Shown here piece by piece: positions 53,085-61,302 of a stretch of 64,000 bases of DNA; position 1 is the first letter of the stretch; the number at the start of each line of letters is the position of its first letter. This DNA is from UBA6522 sp965237785 (GTDB lineage: Bacteria > Pseudomonadota > Gammaproteobacteria > Steroidobacterales > Rariloculaceae): NCBI GenBank assembly GCA_965237785.1, contig OZ250159.1, forward strand, positions 4,154,001 through 4,218,000. The letters run 5' to 3'. The notes under the pieces are model-generated. The model was given only the letters and a program-made list of their open reading frames with translations, was not told where the DNA came from and ran no database searches. The position numbers and the translations under genes were made by a program.

Positions 53085-54074
53085 ATGTCCAAAGACATGA
53101 TGCGCGCATTTGAACTCTATCAGCCCGACAGCGTGGAAAACGCCGTCGAGCTTTTGGGTCGATTCGGTACCGAGGGATGGGCCATGGGAGGCGGCAACGA
53201 TTCGCTGGACTGGTTCAAGGATCGCGTGAAATACGCCGGGTCGGTGGTTGACCTGTCGGGCGTGGAAGCCCTCAATGGGATTCGCGAGACGGCGGACGGC
53301 GTGGAAATCGGCGCCATGACGACGTTGACCGAGATCGAAACAAGCCCGCTGATCCAGGAGCGCTTCAGCGTGTTGGCGGATTCGGCGCGTCGCGTGGCCA
53401 GCCCGCAGATCCGCAACAGCGGTACCATCGGCGGCAATGTCTGCCAGGATACGCGCTGCTGGTACTACCGCTACGGTGTGGATTGCTACCGGGCGGGGGG
53501 CAATAGCTGTTACGCCGATACGCCGGCGGCACAGAACCGCGAGCACTGTCTGTGGGGAGCGGACCGTTGTGTGGCGGTGACGCCGTCGGATACCGCGCCC
53601 GCGCTGGTGGTGCTGGATGCGCGGATGGTCATCATGAACGGCGACGGCGAACGCGAAGTACCGGCCGAGGAATTCTTCATCGGCCCGGAAATCGATATCG
53701 AGCGGATGACCGTTCTGGAGGCCGGCGACTTGCTGACGGCGATCCGGATTCCCAATGACTGGAGCGGGGCGCAGTTCTACTTCGAAAAGGTTGCCGATCG
53801 CAATACCTGGGACTTTCCCCTGGTCAATATCGCGTCGGCGATGTTCGTCGAGGGCGGCGCGATTTCGCGGATCCGGATGGCGGCAGGCGCGGTCGAGTGT
53901 GTGCCACGGCGGCTTGCCGTGGTCGAGCAGGTCGTGACCGGCAGTGCGCCGGACGAGGAAACCGCGGCGCTGGCAGGTCAGGCGGCGGTCCGCGGGGCGA
54001 CGCCGCTGAACTACAACCACTTCAAGATTCCGTTGCTTGAGAATCTGGTCAAGCGAGCCATTCGGGACGCTTGA
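53085..54074 (+). CDS. FAD-binding subunit with extra [4Fe-4S] site (PaoB-like)
   Basis: A 329-residue medium subunit of the molybdenum hydroxylase. The N-terminal FAD domain has AMGGGNDSLDW and SPQIRNSGTIGGNVCQDTRC. A Cys-rich insert (~residues 120-165: TRC, VDC, NSC, DRC) matches the [4Fe-4S]-binding loop of PaoB and 4-hydroxybenzoyl-CoA reductase beta subunits, followed by the C-terminal CO-dehydrogenase-flavoprotein domain. ATG 53085 has GAGGAG 7 bp upstream. It has no signal and would be exported with the Tat-bearing partner. Confidence 0.93.
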   Translation: MSKDMMRAFELYQPDSVENAVELLGRFGTEGWAMGGGNDSLDWFKDRVKYAGSVVDLSGVEALNGIRETADGVEIGAMTTLTEIETSPLIQERFSVLADSARRVASPQIRNSGTIGGNVCQDTRCWYYRYGVDCYRAGGNSCYADTPAAQNREHCLWGADRCVAVTPSDTAPALVVLDARMVIMNGDGEREVPAEEFFIGPEIDIERMTVLEAGDLLTAIRIPNDWSGAQFYFEKVADRNTWDFPLVNIASAMFVEGGAISRIRMAAGAVECVPRRLAVVEQVVTGSAPDEETAALAGQAAVRGATPLNYNHFKIPLLENLVKRAIRDA

Positions 54075-54129
54075 CCCCGGTCCACTGGTCCTCAGGAACA
54101 GTCGCCGCCTGTAACGAGGTTCAGGTCCA

Positions 54130-54288
54130 ATGGAGATTCTGCGGGTCAGCCGGAACGTCTGGGGTCAGGAGATTCTCCAGGGCATGTCATGGGATCTGCT
54201 GCCGCTGTTCTTTGGCGCCGGCGTGGTGTTTATCCTCGGCCACCTGCTCTACCGCTGGTTGCTGGCTCCCGGCAGTCCGTCGAAGTAG
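54130..54288 (+). CDS. 52-residue single-pass membrane peptide beside cytochrome b
   Basis: A short ORF of 52 residues between the FAD subunit and the cytochrome b gene. It has a polar N terminus (MEILRVSRNVWGQEIL), one transmembrane helix (LLPLFFGAGVVFILGHLLYR) and a short tail ending PGSPSK. AGGT lies 5 bp before the ATG. The stop is 3 bp before the GTG of the next gene. Spacing, membrane helix and operon position suggest an accessory subunit that helps dock the hydroxylase or cytochrome b; function is inference. Confidence 0.65.
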   Translation: MEILRVSRNVWGQEILQGMSWDLLPLFFGAGVVFILGHLLYRWLLAPGSPSK

Positions 54289-54291
54289 ATC

Positions 54292-54954
54292 GTGCCTGTT
54301 GAGGGAGCGGTCACCCCTGACGCGAAGCGGAAGCTGATCCGGCACGCGCTCGCCGACCGCGTGCTGCACTGGGGCATGGCGGTAGCCACGCTGATCCTGC
54401 TGGGCACGGCGTTCCTGCCCATCCTGGGCTGGCAATTCGCCTGGGTCGGCATCCATTGGATCAGCGGCTTCGTGCTGACCGCGCTGGTGATCGTGCACAT
54501 CGTGCGTGCGTCCTTCTGGAAGGATCTTCGGTCCATGTGGGTTGACGCGGCGGACCTGCGAAGCAGTCTGAGCCTTGCGCGCTGGAGCCTGCGGATGAGT
54601 GCAGAACCGCCGCCGCTGCCGGGCAAGTACTCCGTGGCGCAGAAGCTGATTCACCACGTTTTCTCCCTGGTATGCATCGCCGCCGTCGTCACCGGGGGGT
54701 TGATGATGGTCAAGATCGATACGCCCTGGTGGGAGCGCAACCCCTACTGGCTGGGCGAGGATACCTGGGGCGCGATCTACGTGATTCACGATCTCTCGGC
54801 GTTGTTGCTGGTCACCATGGTGATGCTCCATGTCTACTTCGCCCTGCGGCCGGAGAAACTGCATTTCACCCGCTCGATGATTCTCGGCTGGATTACGCGG
54901 CGGGAGTACAATCGATATCATGATCGGACCCGCTGGCCCCTGGACGCCGAGTAG
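54292..54954 (+). CDS. Cytochrome b / formate-dehydrogenase gamma-like membrane subunit
   Basis: A 220-residue protein with four transmembrane helices and paired His: ADRVLHWGMAVATLI (helix 1), IHWISGFVLTALVIVHIVRA (helix 2), KLIHHVFSLVCIAAVVTGG (helix 3) and IHDLSALLLVTMVMLHVY (helix 4). This is the diheme cytochrome b561/FdhI pattern. GTG 54292 is 3 bp after the small peptide. In the operon with a periplasmic molybdenum hydroxylase it would accept electrons and reduce quinone. Confidence 0.92.
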   Translation: MPVEGAVTPDAKRKLIRHALADRVLHWGMAVATLILLGTAFLPILGWQFAWVGIHWISGFVLTALVIVHIVRASFWKDLRSMWVDAADLRSSLSLARWSLRMSAEPPPLPGKYSVAQKLIHHVFSLVCIAAVVTGGLMMVKIDTPWWERNPYWLGEDTWGAIYVIHDLSALLLVTMVMLHVYFALRPEKLHFTRSMILGWITRREYNRYHDRTRWPLDAE

Positions 54955-54993
54955 CGTCCAGGTCAGGCGGGCTGGCAGACGGGAGAGCGCAAG

Positions 54994-55416
54994 TTGAATC
55001 TGGACGAACGAATCGACGCCATCGAGGCGGGCTACGAATTCATGCTCGCTTATGCAGCCCAGGGGCGGCTCACAGACAGCGACGCCAGCGGTTCGGGCGC
55101 CGGGTTTCAGCTCCGGGAGTTTCTCCACAAGATGGAGTCGGCGCTGGATGGGCTGGGGACCGAGGTCGCGGCCGTTGCCCGGAAGCAGGGTGTTGCGGCG
55201 GATGCCGCCGGGGACTTTCTCGACGCCGTGGAGGACGACGCGCGCAAATCCCTGAGTCTTCTACGGTTGGTCATGGCCCAGCGGGATATCAGTTCCATGC
55301 TCATCGACAATATCAACGGTTCCATCCACCTGCGCGCGCTGCTGACGGATCTCTTCGTCATCGCTGAAGCCTTCAAGGGCGGGCCGGATACTGAAATTGA
55401 AATACAAAGCCGGTAA
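54994..55416 (+). CDS. Helical protein of unknown function in the hydroxylase operon
   Basis: A 140-residue, almost all-helical, cytosolic protein (MNLDERIDAIEAGYEFMLAY, LREFLHKMESALDGLG, DDARKSLSLLRLVMAQ). It has no signal peptide and no Cys or obvious motif. TTG 54994 is supported by GGGAGAG 6 bp upstream. Its place between cytochrome b and the MBL gene suggests an assembly chaperone or maturation factor, but I do not recognise the family. Confidence 0.75.
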   Translation: MNLDERIDAIEAGYEFMLAYAAQGRLTDSDASGSGAGFQLREFLHKMESALDGLGTEVAAVARKQGVAADAAGDFLDAVEDDARKSLSLLRLVMAQRDISSMLIDNINGSIHLRALLTDLFVIAEAFKGGPDTEIEIQSR

Positions 55417-55459
55417 GGTTCACGGCTTGAAACCAACGACAACCAGGGAGTAGAAACCC

Positions 55460-56379
55460 ATGAGACGTACGACTATCGCGATCCTGGCGGTCTGCGGGTC
55501 TTCGCTGGGCTGGGCACAGCAGGATTTCTCGGCAGTGGAGATTGAAGCCACGGAGGTCGCTCCGGGGATCTACATGCTGGTGGGCGCCGGAGGCAATCTC
55601 GGGCTTTCGATAGGCGACGACGGCGCCTTTCTCGTCGATGATCAGTTCGCGCCGCTCAGTGACAAGATCATGGCCGCCGTTGCGGAGTTGACCGACGATT
55701 TTTCGGAGGTTGAGATACACCGGTGGAACCGGTGGAATTTCTCGCCAATACGCACTGGCACGGCGACCACACCGGCGGCAACGAGGCTTTCGGCAACGCG
55801 GGGGCGGTCATCGTCGCCCACGACAACGTCCGCGTGCGAATGAGCACCGATCAGTTCCGGGAAATTTTCAATCAGGCGATGCCGGCGTCGCCCGAGGCGG
55901 CCCTGCCCATCGTCACCTTCAATGACGAACTGACGCTTCATTGGAATGGAGAAACCATTCACGCTTTCCACTCCGGGCCGGGGCATACCGACGGGGACGT
56001 GGTCCTGCACTTTCAGGGGGCGGATATCTTTCATATGGGCGATAATTTCTTCAACGGTTTCTATCCGTTCGTCGACGTGGACAGCAACGGCGATATCAGC
56101 GGCATGATTGCGACCGGTTATCGTGTGCTCGCCATGTCCAACGCCGGCACCCGGATCATCCCCGGACACGGCCCGCTCGCGACGGCCGACGACCTGCGCG
56201 ATTGGTTGCAGGTACTGCGTATCACCCGGGAAGGTATCCAGGACCTGATCGACCGGGGAATGTCCGAGGACGAGGTGGTGGCCGCAAATCCGACCGCCGA
56301 GTATGACGAGAGCCACGGCGGTGGGTTCATGAATCCGGAAAACTACACGCGTCTGGTATACCAGAGTCTGACGCGGTAG
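55460..56379 (+). pseudogene. Exported MBL-fold metallo-hydrolase, split by a frameshift
   Basis: The N-terminal ~85 residues (signal MRRTTIAILAVCGSSLGWAQ, then EVAPGIYMLVGAGGNLGLSI) are in one frame, and the metal site THWHGDHTGGNEAFG, FHSGPGHTDGDVV, FHMGDNFFNG and IPGHGPL are in another. The shift lies in 55714-55722 and restores to I-H-P-V-E-P-V-E-F-L with one extra C (CACCCGG). A 9-bp tandem duplication ACCGGTGGA (55719-55736) sits beside it. The intact enzyme would be a periplasmic metallo-hydrolase of ~306 residues. Break is a mutation or assembly error. Confidence 0.82.
55719..55736 (+). repeat. 9-bp tandem duplication next to the MBL frameshift
   Basis: ACCGGTGGA occurs twice in tandem (55719-55727 and 55728-55736) exactly where the MBL reading frame changes. 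Being 9 bp it does not itself shift the frame, but it marks the site as slippage-prone. Confidence 0.8.
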
Positions 56380-56394
56380 CTGCGCGGGCGGGCT

Positions 56395-56955
56395 ATTAAT
56401 ACAGACAAGAAACCGCGAATCCACCCACCGCTTTCGTCACAGCTCGACGCGGCGCAGCGCAAGGCTCGCGACGCCATTGTTGCCGGGCCCAGAGGAGAGG
56501 TAGTAGGGCCTCTGGGCGTTTGGCTCTGGCGCCCGGAGCTGGCGGATCGAGCGCAACGGCTCGGGGCGTACGCACGCTACAATACATGCTTGCCCGCGGT
56601 GCTTTCCGAGTTGGCTATTCTGGTAACGGCGCGCTTCTGGGGCTCGGAATTCGAATGGTACTCCCACAAGCCCCTTGCATTGGCGGCGGGCGTTCCGGAT
56701 CGCGCGGTCGAGGCGATTCGCACGGGCAAGCTACCCGCACTGGACGACCCGGAGCAGACCGTGGTGTACGAGTTCTGCCATACGCTGCTTCGTGACCGCG
56801 AAGTGGACGACGCCCTGTATGCCAGCGCTGTAACGGCGCTGGGCGAAGCGGGAACAATCGATCTGGTCGGAATCCTGGGCTACTACTCGTTGATTTCGCT
56901 GACCATCAACGCGTTTAACGTTCCCTTGCCGGCAGGGGAGCAGCCGCAACTTTAA
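56395..56955 (+). CDS. Carboxymuconolactone decarboxylase-family protein with no standard start codon
   Basis: A ~186-residue CMD-type protein. Coding similarity begins right after the MBL stop: PRIHPPLSSQLDAAQRKARDA, AIVAGPRGEVVGPL, PELADRAQRLGAYARYN, LSELAILVTARFWG, ending NAFNVPLPAG. The first ATG/GTG/TTG in frame is TTG 56590, which would delete the first ~65 conserved residues. The only start-like codon in the right place is ATT 56395 (ATT AAT ACA GAC). Either AUU is used, or an ATG was mutated. The active-site Cys-His pair of true alkylhydroperoxidases is not obvious (EFCHTLL is the nearest), so enzymatic role is uncertain. Confidence 0.65.
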   Translation: MNTDKKPRIHPPLSSQLDAAQRKARDAIVAGPRGEVVGPLGVWLWRPELADRAQRLGAYARYNTCLPAVLSELAILVTARFWGSEFEWYSHKPLALAAGVPDRAVEAIRTGKLPALDDPEQTVVYEFCHTLLRDREVDDALYASAVTALGEAGTIDLVGILGYYSLISLTINAFNVPLPAGEQPQL

Positions 56956-57145
56956 CCTGAAAATTTCAGCGATCCGCTCGCGGTGACGAACCGTACTCCC
57001 TCAAGTCGCTTCGACATCGTGTCAGCCATGCTTTCAGCGTCTTTCAGTCCGTGCGGCCCGTGACCGCGGCGTCTCAACGCCCTCGCAACGAAAATCGGTG
57101 AGCGATGCGCGCTCGATCCTCAGCAATCGGGTTCAGTTCTCCAGT

Positions 57146-60136
57146 TCAGTTCGCCAGCGTGTACCTGAACTGCAAAGCGTACTCTCTCAAGCGCCGGTTG
57201 AATCGCGCCGCTGAATTTCTCGGCGGCTCCGTTGCAAACAGGTTTCTCGTGGCGAATCCGACGCTGGCTGCATTGTTGATCTGCATGTTCCACGACACGT
57301 CGAACAACCACTGGCCTTCCTGGTGCACAAACAGCGCTGTTGACGCTGCCGTCGGGTCGAGGTCGTCGTAGTCGGTGTTCAATGAGTCCCGGTAGCTCGT
57401 GTTGAGTCTGAGGCTATGGTTACCGAAGTTCACGGATACGGGGAATTGACCCTGCCAGCGGGGCATGTTGTTCACGCCGTTCGCGAATCCCATGCCGATG
57501 CTGCGGCCGATGGCGCTGCACAGGCCGTCCGGGCACAGACCTGATCGTTGCGCAACGCCCCCAGGCAGCGGAAATTCGTACGTTGTCACGAAGGTGACCC
57601 TCGGCGTAAACGAGATCTGGCCGATCCGCGACTCGAAGGCCATGCGTGCGTGCACATCCACAAACTCGGCATCCAGGTAGTCCAGGTTGGTGGGCTGGGA
57701 AACGATCAAACCGATATTCGTCTGATCGATCGGCAAGGCAGGGTCCGCGGGGACGATACAACCGCCGTTTGCCACGGAGATCCAGTTGAGATTGCCGCTG
57801 GCGTCTACCGTCGGAATGCCATTCACGTTCTCGATACAGTTCAGATTGGACGAGACCACGTTCGCGGTCGGTGCGACAATTCGATCTGTGAAAGCGATCG
57901 AAATCCAGGAGGCGCCCACAGTGATGTCGTCGTTGACGCGGAAGTCCAGGCCGGCGGAGATGTTGTCCGATGTCTGTGGTTTCAGATCGGGATTCGCCTG
58001 GGTCTCGAATGCGGCGAAGAACATGCCCATTGCGCCGTATCTCGTGCCGTTGACCACGATACTGCTCGGACCCCCACCCTGGAACTGGGTCGAGGCGGCG
58101 GTCTGGCTGATGGACGGGCCCTTGAACGACGTGCCCCACGAGCCGCGCAAAGTCAGGCGGTCCGTGGGCGTCCAGATGGCGGCAACTTTCGGCGACAGCT
58201 CGCTGAAGCCGATGTCGTAGGTCTCGTCCCGGGCCGCGATCTGCAGGTTGACATCCTCGCGTATCGGCAGCGCGAACTCGAAATACATCGAGTCGACGAG
58301 CTGCGTGCCCGTAAAGTCATTGACAATTCCAGTGGTTGCAGTCAACCCTTGATTGACCAGGGTATCCGCATCGCGCGTGACCTCGTCTTCACGATGCCCA
58401 ACCCCAAAGGCAGCGCCGATCGGGCCGCCCGGCAGATTTCCGAATTCACCGGTGATCCGGAAATCGACAGAGAAAAATTCGCCCTTGAAGCGATCGACTC
58501 GATTCGGGATGAGCCACTCGAGCAATGCCGGGTCGTTGGCGAGGCCCAGAGACGCAGCGTCCGGCAACGCCGAGCTCATGAACGGGTTGTAGTAGAAGCA
58601 CTCGCCCTGGCCGGGCGTACCGGTCGCGGGATCGCAATTCGGTCCTCCCAATCCCGCGACGGCCGCGGGGTATCGAGAGACGATGGGATCCCGAATACCG
58701 TTTTGCACCTCACTGGAAGCCACTGAGGAGTCCACGTGCCAACTCCATGACGCGTTGAAATCGCCCTCGAGTCTGACGGCGGCCCGAGCGACGGTGTTCT
58801 TGTTGAACGAGTCCATCTCCGCCAGAAACGGCATGGTTTCATCGATGGAATAGATCGGCCCGACCATCGGCCTTCTGGCCATGGCCATGCCCCTTGCCGG
58901 GGCGCCGGGTACAAATCCGAAGTTCGGGTCCAGTCCTTGAGCGTGGAGGATGGCCGGGTGATCGAGGGGGAAGCCATAGCTCGCACCCAGCGTGGTGGGT
59001 GTCCGCGGGCTCCAGACACGCCCGGTGCCTGAGTCGCCCCAGCGGTCGATATCGTCAAACGTCTGGTCGCTGAAATTGACCTCGGCGTTGATTCGTAGCG
59101 AGTCGGAAATATTGTGCTCCACGCGCGCGAACGCGATGAGTTGCTCGACGTTGTTGTTAATCAGATCGAAGCCGTCGTCGAAGTTGGCCGATTTAGCGCA
59201 TTGTGTGGCCGCGGTGTCAGGGGCGCTGCCGGTGCCGACCTCCCGGATTTCGTCGTCCGCTGGGTCCACGTAGGCCGGGTAGTAGCTGAATTGTCCGAAC
59301 ACCGAATCACCGCAGAGAGGGTCGACCCAGCGGACTGCGTTCCTGCCGCCGCCATTTGCGTACGCGAGGCCGTACTCGTTCTGCAGGCCGAGGCTCGTAT
59401 CCGGGTTGACATCGATTTCACCGTGATAGGCATCGTCGATGTCCCTGCGTAGCACCACCTCTTCGGCATGGTACTCCAGTGCCGCGATAAAGCTCGTATC
59501 GTCATTGCCGGCGCCAAAGAGTGCCGCGATCGTGGCGTTCGCCGCACCGGGGTCGGCTTCCAGCATCCGATTGTCAAAGGAGAAATCGAACCCCCGGAAA
59601 TTGTTGTTGGTGACGAAGTTCGCGACGCCTGCGACCGGATCGGAGCCGAAGATCGCCGAGCCGCCGTCCAGCAGGAGTTCCACGCGCTGGACCGCGATGC
59701 GAGGCACCAGGGAGTTGATGTCGACCCGATTCCAACCCGTGCCGTCGGGCACCGGGTAACCGATCGTTCGTTGGCCATTCAGGACCGTCAGGGAGTTTTC
59801 GTCGCCAAGGCCCCGCAGATTGATCGTGGCGTTGCGATTCGCCCGGGATCGCGCCATGCCGCTGGCGTCGGTCTGGCTGATGTTGTCGTTACTGTAGTTC
59901 TGGGGCACGTTCTCAAAAAAGAATGTCGCCATATCGCTCGGCGCGAAGTTCACCAAATCCTCGCCGTCGAAGACTGTCACCGGCGAAGGCGAGTCGGCCC
60001 CGGTGTAGAGGTATGAACCCGTCACCACGATTTCCTCCAGCTCCGCGCCTTGTTCCTGCGCGAGCGTTGGAGTGACTAGAGCAGTTGCAAACGCACCGAT
60101 CACGAGGCCGAAAAGCAATTTGCTTGATGTATTCAT
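57146..60136 (-). CDS. TonB-dependent outer-membrane receptor
   Basis: A 996-residue receptor with signal peptide (TLAQ), TonB-box-like EEIVVTGSYL, plug motifs (SPSPVTVFDGEDLV, INLRGLGDENSLTVLNGQRT, VELLLDGGSAIFGSDPVAGVANF) and a barrel with DNISAGLDFRVNDDITVGAS, ending LQFRYTLAN. The region around ARGMAMARRPMVGP is Met-rich. ATG 60136 has GGGGGA upstream. It is downstream-facing to the hydroxylase operon (convergent). It is a paralogue of the receptor at 28235-31225. Ligand unknown. Confidence 0.95.
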   Translation of the reverse strand: MNTSSKLLFGLVIGAFATALVTPTLAQEQGAELEEIVVTGSYLYTGADSPSPVTVFDGEDLVNFAPSDMATFFFENVPQNYSNDNISQTDASGMARSRANRNATINLRGLGDENSLTVLNGQRTIGYPVPDGTGWNRVDINSLVPRIAVQRVELLLDGGSAIFGSDPVAGVANFVTNNNFRGFDFSFDNRMLEADPGAANATIAALFGAGNDDTSFIAALEYHAEEVVLRRDIDDAYHGEIDVNPDTSLGLQNEYGLAYANGGGRNAVRWVDPLCGDSVFGQFSYYPAYVDPADDEIREVGTGSAPDTAATQCAKSANFDDGFDLINNNVEQLIAFARVEHNISDSLRINAEVNFSDQTFDDIDRWGDSGTGRVWSPRTPTTLGASYGFPLDHPAILHAQGLDPNFGFVPGAPARGMAMARRPMVGPIYSIDETMPFLAEMDSFNKNTVARAAVRLEGDFNASWSWHVDSSVASSEVQNGIRDPIVSRYPAAVAGLGGPNCDPATGTPGQGECFYYNPFMSSALPDAASLGLANDPALLEWLIPNRVDRFKGEFFSVDFRITGEFGNLPGGPIGAAFGVGHREDEVTRDADTLVNQGLTATTGIVNDFTGTQLVDSMYFEFALPIREDVNLQIAARDETYDIGFSELSPKVAAIWTPTDRLTLRGSWGTSFKGPSISQTAASTQFQGGGPSSIVVNGTRYGAMGMFFAAFETQANPDLKPQTSDNISAGLDFRVNDDITVGASWISIAFTDRIVAPTANVVSSNLNCIENVNGIPTVDASGNLNWISVANGGCIVPADPALPIDQTNIGLIVSQPTNLDYLDAEFVDVHARMAFESRIGQISFTPRVTFVTTYEFPLPGGVAQRSGLCPDGLCSAIGRSIGMGFANGVNNMPRWQGQFPVSVNFGNHSLRLNTSYRDSLNTDYDDLDPTAASTALFVHQEGQWLFDVSWNMQINNAASVGFATRNLFATEPPRNSAARFNRRLREYALQFRYTLAN

Positions 60137-60283
60137 CGATTGAGTCCCCCGATCTTGAGACAGTGAAACACACTCTTGTCTACTGTGTTTTCGCTACATG
60201 TGTGTCGTTTCGCACACTATGACATAAGAGAAGTCGTTTTGAAGCCCTCGCCAAGATGGCCGGTGCAATATCCAGGCTATGCG

Positions 60284-61234
60284 TTATTGCAGGGTTCCCT
60301 TTCTGAGGAATTCGCTGCGCGGCGCCGATTTGACCGTCGCCTCCTGGAGTTCGGCGTCGCGCAGCACCAGCAGCGGCACGTCCACGCCGGCGTTCCCCAG
60401 TCCCCAGACAGTACGGAACATGTGCGCCAGGTCGTGCACCGGCTTGCCATCAACCCTGAGCACGATATCGCCGGGCCGCAGCCCGGCGCGGTCCGCCGGG
60501 CAGTCGCGGTAGATACCCACCACCACCAGGGCGTCGTCATCGTCGTGCACCAGCATGCCCAGCCAGGGGCGGGGCGGCGCCGAGCGCCTGCCGGAGGAGC
60601 TGATTTCGTCGATGACCGGAGTAAGCACATCGATGGGCACGAACATGTTGACCGTTTGCGGCGACTCGTCGCCCTCAAACCCTTGAATGACCAGTGAGCC
60701 GACGCCGCACAGGCGTCCCTCCAGGTCAACCAGGGCGGCCCCGGACCAGCTATCGTGTGGTGGCGAGGTGAAAATCGCTTCATCGAGCACGTATTCCCAA
60801 CGCCCGGCGAATTCCTGCTTGGCCATGACCTGGGCTTCGACGATTTGAGGATCCGCACGCCGGCTCCCGGCGACCCGCACGGCATCGCCCACCTCCAGGT
60901 CATCCGAACAACCCAGCGGCAGTGCCCGGCCGGGGAGCGGCATCATCGGCCTGACCAGCGCCAGTCCGGTACGAAAGTCGTTGCCGACGACAAATCCCGG
61001 TACCGCCCGGCCGTCATGCGAGCCGATCCAGATCTCTTCGGCCTCGTTGATCACGTAGCCGATCGTGACGATGAGCCCATCGTCGCGCACACGTATTCCA
61101 TGTCCGGCGCGTTCCGTGCCGAGCAGTCCCGCGCTCATGGCGTCCTCGGGTACATGAGCGCGGATGGAGACCAACGCCTCCAGGAACGGTTCCCGGGATC
61201 GCCCCGTTGATGGGTTCGCCATGGTATGGCCCAT
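60284..61234 (-). CDS. HtrA-like protease homologue with degenerate catalytic triad, plus PDZ
   Basis: A 316-residue protein: trypsin-like fold (~25-210) then a PDZ domain (~225-310, LGMLVHDDDDALVV, GLRPGDIVLRVDGKPV). The Ser region is DSWSGAALVDLEGRLCGVGS, so Ser is kept. At the His position the sequence is VTIGYVINEAEEI, and at the Asp position FRTGLALVRP; His and Asp of the triad appear lost. No signal peptide is obvious. It may bind substrates or partners instead of cutting them. ATG 61222 is an alternative start. Confidence 0.82.
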   Translation of the reverse strand: MGHTMANPSTGRSREPFLEALVSIRAHVPEDAMSAGLLGTERAGHGIRVRDDGLIVTIGYVINEAEEIWIGSHDGRAVPGFVVGNDFRTGLALVRPMMPLPGRALPLGCSDDLEVGDAVRVAGSRRADPQIVEAQVMAKQEFAGRWEYVLDEAIFTSPPHDSWSGAALVDLEGRLCGVGSLVIQGFEGDESPQTVNMFVPIDVLTPVIDEISSSGRRSAPPRPWLGMLVHDDDDALVVVGIYRDCPADRAGLRPGDIVLRVDGKPVHDLAHMFRTVWGLGNAGVDVPLLVLRDAELQEATVKSAPRSEFLRKGTLQ

Positions 61235-61302
61235 GTTAACGTCCGCGCCGGCTCTGCGCGAGGGCTATTGAATTCTTTCCGCGGTCTGATCGGGGTCGCC
61301 GG

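Noticed and set aside
52269..54020. 583-codon minus-strand ORF across two hydroxylase genes
   Set aside because: It spans the boundary of two well-supported genes on the opposite strand and has no recognisable domain.
54071..54337. 88-codon plus-strand ORF overlapping the 52-residue membrane peptide
   Set aside because: Its product is Arg/Cys/Ser-rich without structure, whereas the overlapping frame gives a clean single transmembrane helix.
56377..56379. TAG as a readthrough joining MBL and CMD domains
   Set aside because: Both proteins are usual stand-alone lengths and the MBL ends at a typical place; kept only as an alternative to the AUU start.
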